A stretch of 64,000 bases of DNA from Streptomyces sp. NBC_01235 (GTDB lineage: Bacteria; Actinomycetota; Actinomycetes; Streptomycetales; Streptomycetaceae). The stretch is from assembly GCF_035989285.1 (NCBI RefSeq), contig NZ_CP108513.1, positions 10,292,001 through 10,356,000 of the forward strand, given 5' to 3'. Positions 6,973 through 15,135 of the stretch are shown in pieces. The notes under the pieces are model-generated. The model was not told the DNA's origin. It searched no databases and worked only from the letters and a program-made list of their open reading frames with translations. The translations under genes and the position numbers were made by a program. Position 1 is the first letter of the stretch, and each line of letters opens with the position of its first letter.

Positions 6973-9669
6973 TCACGGCAGCGGCTGTTCCGCCCAGATG
7001 ACCTTGCCCTTCGGTGTGTAGCGGGTACCCCAGCGGTCGGTGAGCTGGGCCACGAGGAACAGTCCGCGCCCGCCCTCGTCCGTCATGGCCGCGTACCGCA
7101 GGTGCGGTGAGGTGCTGCTGCTGTCGGAGACCTCGCAGATCAGGGTCCGGTCGCGCAGCAGGCGGACGCCCACGGGCCCGCTGCCGTAGCGGATCGCGTT
7201 GGTGACCAGTTCGCTCAGGATCAGCTCCGTCGTGAACGACAGGTCCTCCAGGTCCCAGCGCGCCAGCTGCCGGACCACCGCCGCCCGCACCTCGCCCACC
7301 GCCGCCGGGTCCATCGGCACGTCCCACTCGGCGACCCGGTCCACGCCCAACGCCCGCGTGCGCGCCACGATCAGCGCGATGTCGTCGTTCGGGCGGGCCG
7401 GCAGCATCGCGTCCAGGACGGCCTGGCAGGTCTGCTCCGGCGAGCCGTCCGCGCTCGGCGCCAGGGCGGTGCGCAGCATTTCCAGACCCGTGTCTATGTC
7501 CCGCTCCCGGTCCTCCACCAGCCCGTCGGTGTACAGCACCAGCGAACTCCCCTCGGCCAGCTCCAGCTCGACCGTCTCGAACGGCAGCCCGCCCAGCCCC
7601 AGCGGAAGCCCGGCGGGCACGTCGGGGAACTCGACCCGGCCGTCGGGATGGACCAGCGCCGGCGGCGGATGCCCGGCGCGGGCGACGGTGCAGCGCCGGG
7701 CGACCGGATCGTAGATGGCGTACAGACACGTCGCCCCGGTGACGGGCGCGTTGAGGCCGTCCGCCGCCTCGTCCTGGTCGATCCGGGCCACCAGCTCGTC
7801 CAGCAGCACCAGAAGTTCCTCGGGCGCCAGGTCCAGGGCGGAGAAGTTGTGGACCGCGGTGCGCAGCCGCCCCATGGTGGCCGCCGCGTGGAGCCCGTGG
7901 CCCACCACGTCACCGACGACCAGCGCCACCCGGGCCCCGGACAGGGGCAGCACGTCGAACCAGTCACCGCCCACGCCCGCCTGGGCGGGCAGATAGCGGT
8001 AGGCGATGTCCAGGGCGTTCTGCTCGGGCAGGGTGCGCGGCAGCAGACTCCGCTGCAGCGTGACGGCCATGCCGTGCTCACGGGTGAAGCGGCGCGCGTT
8101 GTCGATGGAGATCGCGGCCCGCGCCACCAGCTCCTCCGCGAGCACCACCTCGTCCGGATCGAAGGGATCGGGCCGCTCAGAACGCCAGAAACTGACCACG
8201 CCCAGGATCAGCGCCCCGGCCCGCACGGGCACGGTGATCAGCGAGTGGATGCCGAACTCCACGACCTGCTCGGTCCGTTCGAGATCCTGGGCACGCCAGC
8301 CCGGAGACTGGGCGAGACGGGCCTCCAGGACCGCCCGCTCCCCGCCGAGACTGCGGGCCTGCGGGGCGGAGTCCACGAACCGGATCCGCTCGCCCACCGC
8401 GTACAGCGGCGCGCCCTTGCGGATCCCGCTCATCGCCGTGCGCCGCAGCGCGCCCCGTGCCCCCGGCTCCTCGCCGTCCAGGACGGCGTCGAACAGGTCG
8501 ACGGTCGCGAAGTCCGCGAACCTCGGCACCGCCAGCTCCGTCAGCTCCTCCGCCGTCCGGGCCACGTCCAGGCTCGTCCCGATGGCCACCCCGGCCGCGT
8601 ACAGCATGTCGAGGCGCTCGCGGGCCGCTTCCGCCCGGCCCGACAGGGCGCGCAGCTCCGTGGAGTCGCGCAGCGTGGCGACGCTGCCGGCCGGTCCGCC
8701 CGCCAGGTCGGTGGGCCGCTGGTTGATCGCCAGCAGCCGGTCCCCGACCAGGTGCACCTCGTCCGTGACCATCCGCCCGGAGGCCAGCAGTTCGGCCGTG
8801 TCCCGGTCCAGGCCCAGGTCGAGGACCTGCCGGCGCTCGGCGTCCGGGGGCAGGTCGAGCAGCCGCTGCGCCTCGTCGTTGGCGAGCAGCAGGTCGCCCT
8901 CGCCGCCGACGATGATCACCCCTTCCCGTACGGCGTGCAGCACGGCGTCGTGGTGCTCGTACATGCGGGTCATCTCGCGCGGTCCCAGCCCGTGCGTCTG
9001 ACGCAGCAGCCGGCGGCTGACCAGCGCCGTGCTCGCCGTGGCCAGGGCGAGGGCCACGGCGGCGCTGGCGAGGACGAGCGGCAGCTGACGGTCGGCGGTG
9101 CCGCCGACGTGCGCGGTGGTGATGCCGGACGACACCAGCCCGACCACCCTCCCGTCGGCCGCCTTCACCGGTACGACGGCCTGGACCAGCCGGCCGATGG
9201 TCCCGTCGACCTCCTCGACCACGATGCCGCCGTCCAGCGCCGGCTGGATGGTCCCGACGAACTTCTTCCCGATGCGGTCCGGCTTGGGGTGGGTGTAGCG
9301 GATGCCGTCGGTGTTCATGACGACGAGGAAGTCCATCTCCGCGGCCTTGCGGGCGGCCTCGGCCCGGGGCTGGAGCACGGCCGTCGGATTCGGGCTGTCC
9401 AGCGCCTCCACCATGCCCGGCGAGTTGGCGAAGGTCTGTGCGACGGCGAGGGAGCGGTTGCGGGCCTCCTGGGTACTGTCGTGCCGCACCTGGAGCAGCA
9501 GCGCCACCACGGCCGCCACGACCAGCACCAGCACGATGACCACCTGCAGGACGAACACCTGCGCGGCGAGACTGCGCCCGCCCAGCGCGGACTCGGGCGT
9601 ACGCCGGACCCGCAGGCTCCGGGGACGACGGGCCGGCCGGGCATCCGAGCGCCCCAGGAGTCGGACCAT
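6973..9669 (-). CDS. Membrane sensor SpoIIE-type phosphatase with ATPase domain
   Basis: An 898-residue multidomain regulator. Two membrane helices (about 35-60 and 197-217) bracket an extracellular Cache-like sensor whose core holds FLVVMNTDGIRYTHPKPDRI. A PAS domain (about 245-340) and a GAF domain (about 350-520) follow. Next comes a PP2C-like SpoIIE phosphatase (about 545-740) with metal aspartates in GGDWFDVLPL, VVGDVVGHG and YTDGLVE. Last is a HATPase_c anti-sigma-type domain (about 760-890; ELVTNAIRYG). The family combines a phosphatase for anti-anti-sigma proteins with an RsbW-like kinase, linking an external small-molecule cue to sigma factor release. It lies directly downstream of, and parallel to, a second SpoIIE phosphatase gene. 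No clear ribosome site precedes the ATG. Confidence 0.92.
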   Translation of the reverse strand: MVRLLGRSDARPARRPRSLRVRRTPESALGGRSLAAQVFVLQVVIVLVLVVAAVVALLLQVRHDSTQEARNRSLAVAQTFANSPGMVEALDSPNPTAVLQPRAEAARKAAEMDFLVVMNTDGIRYTHPKPDRIGKKFVGTIQPALDGGIVVEEVDGTIGRLVQAVVPVKAADGRVVGLVSSGITTAHVGGTADRQLPLVLASAAVALALATASTALVSRRLLRQTHGLGPREMTRMYEHHDAVLHAVREGVIIVGGEGDLLLANDEAQRLLDLPPDAERRQVLDLGLDRDTAELLASGRMVTDEVHLVGDRLLAINQRPTDLAGGPAGSVATLRDSTELRALSGRAEAARERLDMLYAAGVAIGTSLDVARTAEELTELAVPRFADFATVDLFDAVLDGEEPGARGALRRTAMSGIRKGAPLYAVGERIRFVDSAPQARSLGGERAVLEARLAQSPGWRAQDLERTEQVVEFGIHSLITVPVRAGALILGVVSFWRSERPDPFDPDEVVLAEELVARAAISIDNARRFTREHGMAVTLQRSLLPRTLPEQNALDIAYRYLPAQAGVGGDWFDVLPLSGARVALVVGDVVGHGLHAAATMGRLRTAVHNFSALDLAPEELLVLLDELVARIDQDEAADGLNAPVTGATCLYAIYDPVARRCTVARAGHPPPALVHPDGRVEFPDVPAGLPLGLGGLPFETVELELAEGSSLVLYTDGLVEDRERDIDTGLEMLRTALAPSADGSPEQTCQAVLDAMLPARPNDDIALIVARTRALGVDRVAEWDVPMDPAAVGEVRAAVVRQLARWDLEDLSFTTELILSELVTNAIRYGSGPVGVRLLRDRTLICEVSDSSSTSPHLRYAAMTDEGGRGLFLVAQLTDRWGTRYTPKGKVIWAEQPLP

Positions 9670-9752
9670 GTGCCATGTCTACACTGCCCGGCCGCGTGAG
9701 GCGAGAGGCGTCACGGAACGTCACGGACGGTCCCCGTCACGCTCGCCTCGGG

Positions 9753-12299
9753 TCACGCTCGCCTTGGGCGACTTCCGCCGCCCCCGCGCCGGGTGGCCAG
9801 CAGCAGGGCGATGTCGTCGGGCCGGTCGACGGCCTGCCGGGCCGTCGCGGTGAGCCGGTCGGCGACATCGGCGAGGGAACGGCCCGCGTGAGCGTCGGCT
9901 TCGGCCAGGACCGTGCGCAGCGCCGTGATGCCCTCGTCGATGTCGTGACCGGCCCGCTCGACGAGTCCGTCCGTGTACAGGGCGAGGATCGCGCCCGGCT
10001 CCAGCCGCAGTTCCGTCACCGGGTAGTTGGCGCGCGGATCCACTCCGAGCACGACACCGCCGGGCAGCTCCACGACCTCGGTTCGCCCGTCGGGGTGGCG
10101 CAGCAGCGGCGGCAGATGCCCGGCTCGGGCCGCCCGGGCCAGACCGGTGGCCGGGTCCAGCCGGACGTAGCAGCAACTGGCGAACTGACCGGGGTCCAGG
10201 TCGATGAGGAGACGGTTCGTACCGCCCATGACCTCCTCCGGGGGCCGGTCGCTGAGCGCGAACGCCCGCACCGCGCTGCGCAGCTGCCCCATGGTGGCCG
10301 CCGCCTGCACCCCGTGCCCCTGGACGTCCCCGATGACCAGGGCCAGCCCGTCCCCTGCCTCCACGACGTCGTACCAGTCGCCGCCCACGTCCATGCCCTC
10401 GGTGCCCGGCAGGTAGCGGCCGGCGGTCTCCACGCCGGCGTGCTGCGACAGCCGCCGGGGGAGCAGTGCCTGCTGGAGCCCGCGGGCGAGAGCCGCCTCG
10501 GTGTCGTAGCGCTGGGCCTTCTCCATCGCGTGGGCGATCAGACCGGCGAGCGCGGTCAGCACGGTGCGCTCCTCGGAGGTGAAGCTGCGCGGACCGTCGA
10601 AACCGAGGATGCACGAGCCGACCGGGCGGCCGGAGGCGATCAGCGGGAGGAAGGCGCGGGCGCCCTCGGACGCGTCCAGGGCGATGCCCGGGTAGGCGGC
10701 CGCGAGCTGCTGCATCGAGTCGAAGAAGAGCGGACGGCCCGTGGTGAGGGTTTCCACGCCGGGCAGCCGGGCGTCCAGCCCCACCCCTTCGAAGGGGGCC
10801 AGGAAGCCGTCGGGGAAGCCGGACTCCCACGCCAGGTACAGGTGCCGCTCCTGGAGGAGGTAGATGGCCAGCCGACGGCCGCCGAACGCCGGCAACAGCT
10901 CCTGCATGACAACCGCCGACACCTGGCGGGCGGTCACCGCCTCCGTCAGCGCGATGGCCAGGACGATGGGCCGGTAGGACAGCGGGGCCGAGGCGGCGGT
11001 GTCCGGCGCGGGGGCGTCCGGGTCCGCGGGCTCGGGGGCCGCGGCGTGCGGCACACGGCTCGCGGGGACCGCCGTACAGGTGGTCAGATCCGCGCCGGGG
11101 TACAGGGACACGCGCAGCCAGTCGCCCTCGTACGGCCGCGGGACCGAGAGCGGGTCGGCGGTGGTGGGCAGCCGCACGTGGAAGTGCGCGGGCTCCGGCG
11201 TCAGCAGGGCGCCCCGCAGGTGCTCCTCGGACGCCGGCTGGGTCAGCCACGGCACGGCCTCCCACAGCGACCGGCCGACCAGCCGTTCCCGCGGTACGCC
11301 CAGGAGGTGCCCGGCGCGGGCATTGGCGTAGACGACGAGCCCGAGCCGGTCGAGGCAGAACACGCCCTCCGGGAGGAGATCGGCGGCTCCGTCGGCGAGG
11401 GCGCCCGGACCGGGATCGAGGAGGACGCCGGCGAGGGGGCGGGGTGTGGCGGGCGGCGCGGCGGGGCCACCCGCAGGCCCGGCCTCCACGTCGGTCGCCT
11501 CCCACAGCTCCAGCAGCCGCAGGCCGCCCTCGCTGGTGCGCACCTGGACCGGCAGCGGCGGGGGCCGGCCCTGGGCCGTCTCGCGCAGCAGTTCGGGCAG
11601 GCGGTGGGCGTCCGTCGGGTCGACGGCCCTGGCCAGGGCGTCCAGTGTGCCCGGGGGCTCGCCCGGGGGCAGCCCGAGCAGGGCCCGTGCCCGCTCGTCC
11701 AGGGTGACGGCGTCGGTCGCCGGGTCCCACGAGAACCGCCCGACGCGCCCCGGGGCCGGTCCCACGGCCGGCGGCCGTACGCACAGCGGCTCGTCGTCCC
11801 AGGTGACGGTCCCGCCGTCCGTTTCCAGCCGCAACAGGGCCGCGCCCAGGGCGGCCGCCACGGCCGTCACCCGTTCACGCTCCGCCAGCACCTCCGCCCC
11901 GTCGGCCACCGCCGGGCGCAGCAGGGTCAGCACACCGAAGGACCGCCCGTCCGCCACTACGGGCACGTACAGCGAACCGAACTGGAAGGGCAGGCCCGCC
12001 GCGAACTGCGCATAGCGGCGCATCATCTCGGTGGCGTTCGCCAGCACCACCGGTACGCCCGTCCGGAACACGTCGGCCACCGGGAACGGCCGGTCCACGT
12101 GCACCCGCCACCAGGGGCGGAACAGCCGGCCGGGCAGCCCCGCGAGGACCGCCAGGCGCAGCAGCCCGGACGTGGCCGAGCACAGGTACACACCACCGGC
12201 GCGGCCGCCCGTCGCCCGCAGCGCGTCCGCCACGGCCCGGGTCAGCAGCGCGGGCGGCGGTCCGGACGGCTTCCGCTCGTCCCCGGCGCTCCCAGTCAT
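9753..12299 (-). CDS. Cytosolic SpoIIE-type phosphatase with GAF and PAS domains
   Basis: An 848-residue protein without membrane helices. ATG 12299 was chosen for the GAGG element 8-9 bases upstream; an upstream start would add 19 basic residues. Order of domains: GAF-like (about 15-155), PAS-like (about 165-270), PAS (about 310-400; LDRLGLVVYANARAGHLLGV), GAF (about 450-595), then SpoIIE/PP2C phosphatase (about 620-840). The phosphatase carries metal-binding acidic residues in GGDWYDVVEAGD, VIGDVQGHG and YTDGLVERAGHD. Unlike its neighbour it lacks a HATPase domain. It should dephosphorylate an STAS anti-anti-sigma factor. The tail GGGGSRPRRA is disordered. Confidence 0.9.
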   Translation of the reverse strand: MTGSAGDERKPSGPPPALLTRAVADALRATGGRAGGVYLCSATSGLLRLAVLAGLPGRLFRPWWRVHVDRPFPVADVFRTGVPVVLANATEMMRRYAQFAAGLPFQFGSLYVPVVADGRSFGVLTLLRPAVADGAEVLAERERVTAVAAALGAALLRLETDGGTVTWDDEPLCVRPPAVGPAPGRVGRFSWDPATDAVTLDERARALLGLPPGEPPGTLDALARAVDPTDAHRLPELLRETAQGRPPPLPVQVRTSEGGLRLLELWEATDVEAGPAGGPAAPPATPRPLAGVLLDPGPGALADGAADLLPEGVFCLDRLGLVVYANARAGHLLGVPRERLVGRSLWEAVPWLTQPASEEHLRGALLTPEPAHFHVRLPTTADPLSVPRPYEGDWLRVSLYPGADLTTCTAVPASRVPHAAAPEPADPDAPAPDTAASAPLSYRPIVLAIALTEAVTARQVSAVVMQELLPAFGGRRLAIYLLQERHLYLAWESGFPDGFLAPFEGVGLDARLPGVETLTTGRPLFFDSMQQLAAAYPGIALDASEGARAFLPLIASGRPVGSCILGFDGPRSFTSEERTVLTALAGLIAHAMEKAQRYDTEAALARGLQQALLPRRLSQHAGVETAGRYLPGTEGMDVGGDWYDVVEAGDGLALVIGDVQGHGVQAAATMGQLRSAVRAFALSDRPPEEVMGGTNRLLIDLDPGQFASCCYVRLDPATGLARAARAGHLPPLLRHPDGRTEVVELPGGVVLGVDPRANYPVTELRLEPGAILALYTDGLVERAGHDIDEGITALRTVLAEADAHAGRSLADVADRLTATARQAVDRPDDIALLLATRRGGGGSRPRRA

Positions 12300-12415
12300 C
12301 GGCCCTACCTCGTCCGTGCGCCGCCGCTTGGGCGACACAGCAAGAATGCGCCACACCTGGCCCGATGCGCATCCGCGCCGCGCGACGACGGGCCGCCTGC
12401 CCGGCTGTGGACCGG

Positions 12416-13090
12416 TCAGGCGGTGGTGGCGTGCAGGGTGCTCTTGGCGAGCTCGTAGGCCGGGAGCATGGCCTCGTGCTCCTCGGTGTCCATACCGCCG
12501 AGATGCAGGACGACGGGACCCTGGGACGTGGTGACGGCGAGCGCGTGTTCCGCCTTCGTCTCCTCGAGAAGCTCGCTGGTGGTGACGTACTCGACCTCGG
12601 TGCCGGTGACGTCGCCCGTCTTGAACGTGCGGTACTTGGCCCCGCTCGCCCCCTTCTCGGCGGCCACGAAGTCCTCCAGCACGCTGCGCGCGTCCGCGTC
12701 GCCCGGTTCACCGGTCCACACGCGGAGGAACCCGATCTTCCCCGCCGGCTTGGCGTCGACCTCGCAGGCCATGGTGACCGGGCCCTGGCGCAGGAACGCG
12801 TCGGCCAGCTCGGCCAGGTCGCCGGTGGTGGCGGTCGCCTCCCCGGCGTCGACGGCCTCGGCCTTCCAGAACTCGGCGATGTCGAAGGTGACCGGGAGCT
12901 CGCAGGCGGACCCGGAGGCCCCGACGGACCCTCCGCGCTGCGCGACCTTCGCGGTCGTCTTCGCCGACGCGCCCGACGCGGCGTCCGAGCTCCCGCCCTC
13001 AGCCGTGCAGCCCGTCACCAGCCCCGTCACCAGGGCCGCCAGCGTCAGTCCCCGCCCCACGTGCCCCACGTTCCCCGCCCCAAAGCGCAC
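12416..13090 (-). CDS. Secreted lipoprotein of unknown function
   Basis: A 224-residue protein. GTG 13090 is set by GAGAGGAG just upstream and by the signal peptide it yields: short basic start, hydrophobic LTLAALVTGLVTG, and lipobox Cys28. A low-complexity Ser/Ala/Thr linker precedes a ~165-residue domain with ACELPVTFDIAEFW, AFLRQGPVTMACEVD and FLRVWTGEPGDA. The two Cys after the lipobox may form a disulfide. I know this as a Streptomyces lipoprotein type without assigned role. It lies alone, with a duplicated 17-bp element upstream. Confidence 0.85.
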   Translation of the reverse strand: MRFGAGNVGHVGRGLTLAALVTGLVTGCTAEGGSSDAASGASAKTTAKVAQRGGSVGASGSACELPVTFDIAEFWKAEAVDAGEATATTGDLAELADAFLRQGPVTMACEVDAKPAGKIGFLRVWTGEPGDADARSVLEDFVAAEKGASGAKYRTFKTGDVTGTEVEYVTTSELLEETKAEHALAVTTSQGPVVLHLGGMDTEEHEAMLPAYELAKSTLHATTA

Positions 13091-13136
13091 TGCCGTGTCT
13101 CCTCTCGGTACCGGCCCGATGCCGGCGGGGCACTGT

Positions 13137-13170
13137 AACCGAGGGGCCCCGGCAACCGAGGGGCCCCGGC
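13137..13170. repeat. Direct repeat, 2 x 17 bp, upstream of the lipoprotein gene
   Basis: AACCGAGGGGCCCCGGC occurs twice in immediate succession (13137-13153, 13154-13170). Each copy contains the self-complementary core GGGGCCCC. The repeat is about 50 bases upstream of the lipoprotein start, so a regulatory role is possible. Confidence 0.85.
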
Positions 13171-13235
13171 CGCTCTCCGGCGTGGACGGGTGACGTGCCG
13201 TCACATCCGCGCTCGGGGTGGGAATCCACAGCGGC

Positions 13236-13433
13236 ATGAGCAAGACCGTCAGCGACTGGCGTCGACGACGCCCGCCGCTCGCACCGGTGCTCCCCGACGC
13301 CGGGGCGCGGCAGCTGCTCGAGGCGCAGGAGGAGGTCGCCACCCTGCCCAAGCCCACCCTGCCCAAGCCCACGCGGCCGGTCGCCGAGCAGACGTTGCCG
13401 TACCAGGAGGCGGGCCGTCGGCCACAACGCTGA
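13236..13433 (+). CDS. Possible small protein
   Basis: A 65-residue open frame starting ATG 13236, MSKTVSDWRRRRPP, with two tandem copies of LPKPT and a basic C-terminus. Codon use is compatible with a gene, but there is no strong ribosome site and I recognise no family. It lies between two minus-strand genes. It may be real or a chance frame. Confidence 0.3.
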   Translation: MSKTVSDWRRRRPPLAPVLPDAGARQLLEAQEEVATLPKPTLPKPTRPVAEQTLPYQEAGRRPQR

Positions 13434-13454
13434 CCAGGACGGGCCCGCCGCACG

Positions 13455-13862
13455 TCAGCCGTACGCGACGGCGGCCGGCGGTTCTGCGCGCGTAGACAGC
13501 GGCCTGCCCTGCGGAAGGAAGAAGAGGGCGCAGATACGCAGGGGCTCCCGCTCCCGGTTCTGCGCCATGTGCACGCCCTGCGGCCCCACCGGCTCGACGA
13601 CGCACCCGCCGGCGGGCGTCACGCACTCGGACCCGTCCGCCAGGGTCCGGGTCAGGACGCCCGCAGTCACCACGGCGACGACCCGGCCCTCGTGGTAGTG
13701 CCAGGGCAGCGAACCGCCGGGCGGGATCTCGTAGTCCGTCACCACGACCCTGGTGGCCTCGGGTACGGCCAGGGCGAGCCGTTCGGTGAGGAGGCCGTCG
13801 GCGAGCAGGGCCGGCACGGGTTCGACGGTGGGGCGGGTCTCCACGGGCGACGGGCGGTTCAC
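13455..13862 (-). CDS. Cupin-domain protein
   Basis: A 135-residue single-domain protein with GTG start at 13862. The cupin motif 1 region reads YEIPPGGSLPWHYHEGRVVAVVTAG, with the paired metal-type histidines in HYH. Motif 2 follows as PAGGCVVEPVGPQGVHMAQN, with a further His. Such small cupins are often metal-dependent dioxygenases, isomerases or ligand sensors; the sequence does not reveal the substrate. Stand-alone gene. Confidence 0.85.
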   Translation of the reverse strand: MNRPSPVETRPTVEPVPALLADGLLTERLALAVPEATRVVVTDYEIPPGGSLPWHYHEGRVVAVVTAGVLTRTLADGSECVTPAGGCVVEPVGPQGVHMAQNREREPLRICALFFLPQGRPLSTRAEPPAAVAYG

Positions 13863-14040
13863 GCGGCGGTCGTCCGGGACGGGCGGGGGCCGGGGGCGCC
13901 GGGGCCGGTCGGGCCCACTGTGCGACGTAACCTGGCCGGGGTCATGTTCCGCTGGTCAGTGCGTTCCACGGACGTGACATTAGCCCACTTCGGTTACGCC
14001 GACGTGACCGGGTGTCAGCGAGTGCCCCGGCGAAGTGTGA

Positions 14041-14092
14041 GGTAGACGGCTTGCGAAGGGAGTGAGCCTCGCAGGCCGTCTTTGCGTCTACC
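14041..14092 (+). promoter_or_regulatory. Strong RNA hairpin with an alternative pairing, leader of the rhomboid-like gene
   Basis: A 13-base arm at 14044-14056 pairs with 14069-14081 (12 Watson-Crick pairs and one G-U) around a 12-base loop. In addition GGTAGACG (14041-14048) can pair perfectly with CGTCTACC (14085-14092). The two pairings share bases, so they are alternatives. The structure ends 50 bases before the TTG start and does not overlap the ribosome site. Confidence 0.55.
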
Positions 14093-14141
14093 AGGGCGTG
14101 ACTCGTACGAAACCTCGTGCGACGAGTGTTTGGGGGAGACC

Positions 14142-15029
14142 TTGAGCATCCTGCGTCCGGAAGTGGAGCGGCCTCGCGACAGCGGCGCTGAGGGCGAGCC
14201 TCGGGACAGCCGTGCCGGGGGCGACACGCTCGTCGGCCGGCCCGAGGACAGGCCGCTCCGCGGCGTGCTCGCGCACGCGGCCAGGTTCGTCGGCCGGACG
14301 TTGCGGGGCGAGTGGTACGGCATCGTCGTCGATCCGCTCCGACAACTGCGCCGGCGCGGTCCCGCCGCGCTGCTGCTGGCGTTCGTGGCCTGCGCGGGCG
14401 TGATCTTCTTCCACGCCATCGCCCAGCACCCCACCGGCGCGGCGGCGGTGCGGCTCCTCGGCGGGGTCCAGGGCGACCTGCCCCTGTGGCTGGCCCTGCT
14501 GCGCACCCCCGTCTCCCTGTACGTCCCGGCCCTCGACCTGCCCGTGTGGGCCGGCATCACCCAGTTGTTCCTCGCCTTCGCCCTGGCCGAACTCGCCCTC
14601 GGCCGTCGCAGGACCCTGCTGATCGCCTACGCGTCCACCCTGGCCGGCACGCTCACCGTGCGGGTGATGTTGGCTATGGGGCCGGGCTGGTGGGGTCTCG
14701 GGCTACCACCTGAGGTCGGTCACGTACTCGACACCGGCCCGTCCGCGGCGGTCGTCGGACTGTTCACGTACCTCTCGGTCGTCCGCCGCGCGCCCATCGT
14801 GTTCACGCTCACCGGCGGCTCGATGGTGCTCGAGTCGATCGCCAAGCCCAACCTCGCAGGCCGCGAGCACCTCATCGCGGTGGCCGCAGCCATCGTCCTG
14901 GGCTTGCTGCACGAACGTGCGCACCGTCGACGGCAGGCCCCTGCCCCGATCTGCGGACGTGCCGGCGGAATGACGGGGGACCTGTCTTCCGCTCCCACGG
15001 AAAGGTCCAGGCCAGAGCGTCAAACCTGA
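14142..15029 (+). CDS. Rhomboid-like integral membrane protein
   Basis: A 295-residue protein starting at TTG 14142, which has GGGGGAGA five bases upstream; an upstream frame from 14082 would run through the leader hairpin. A ~75-residue charged cytoplasmic N-terminus precedes about six membrane segments, including ALLLAFVACAGVIFF, ITQLFLAFALAELAL and LIAVAAAIVLGLLHE. The order of segments, the DTGPSAAVVG loop (Ser in place of the usual GxSG) and the later His in AGREHLIA resemble a degenerate rhomboid fold. A protease activity is uncertain because the canonical GxSG motif is not intact. Hairpin-containing leader upstream. Confidence 0.75.
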   Translation: MSILRPEVERPRDSGAEGEPRDSRAGGDTLVGRPEDRPLRGVLAHAARFVGRTLRGEWYGIVVDPLRQLRRRGPAALLLAFVACAGVIFFHAIAQHPTGAAAVRLLGGVQGDLPLWLALLRTPVSLYVPALDLPVWAGITQLFLAFALAELALGRRRTLLIAYASTLAGTLTVRVMLAMGPGWWGLGLPPEVGHVLDTGPSAAVVGLFTYLSVVRRAPIVFTLTGGSMVLESIAKPNLAGREHLIAVAAAIVLGLLHERAHRRRQAPAPICGRAGGMTGDLSSAPTERSRPERQT

Positions 15030-15135
15030 GATGTTGCTATGAATTCGCGGGGTAGTTGAACAGCCCTGCGTCGTCCTGCGTATAAGGCCGGGGGATTTCA
15101 TGCCCGTAGCCGCCGACGACGCGTAGGAGCACTCC

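Noticed and set aside
7648..9699. Long plus-strand open frame (683 codons) opposite the SpoIIE phosphatase gene
   Set aside because: It mirrors the minus-strand gene that has full domain structure; its product is Arg/Gln/His-rich low-complexity protein without motifs. High GC content opens antisense frames.
9675..12458. 927-codon plus-strand frame opposite the second SpoIIE gene
   Set aside because: Same reason: composition typical of an antisense frame and no recognisable domain, while the minus strand encodes clear GAF/PAS/phosphatase motifs.
13953..13975. RecA-NDp promoter at GGTCAGTGCG
   Set aside because: The core lacks the TTG start (reads TGGTCAGTG) and has no TAnnnT at the required spacing.
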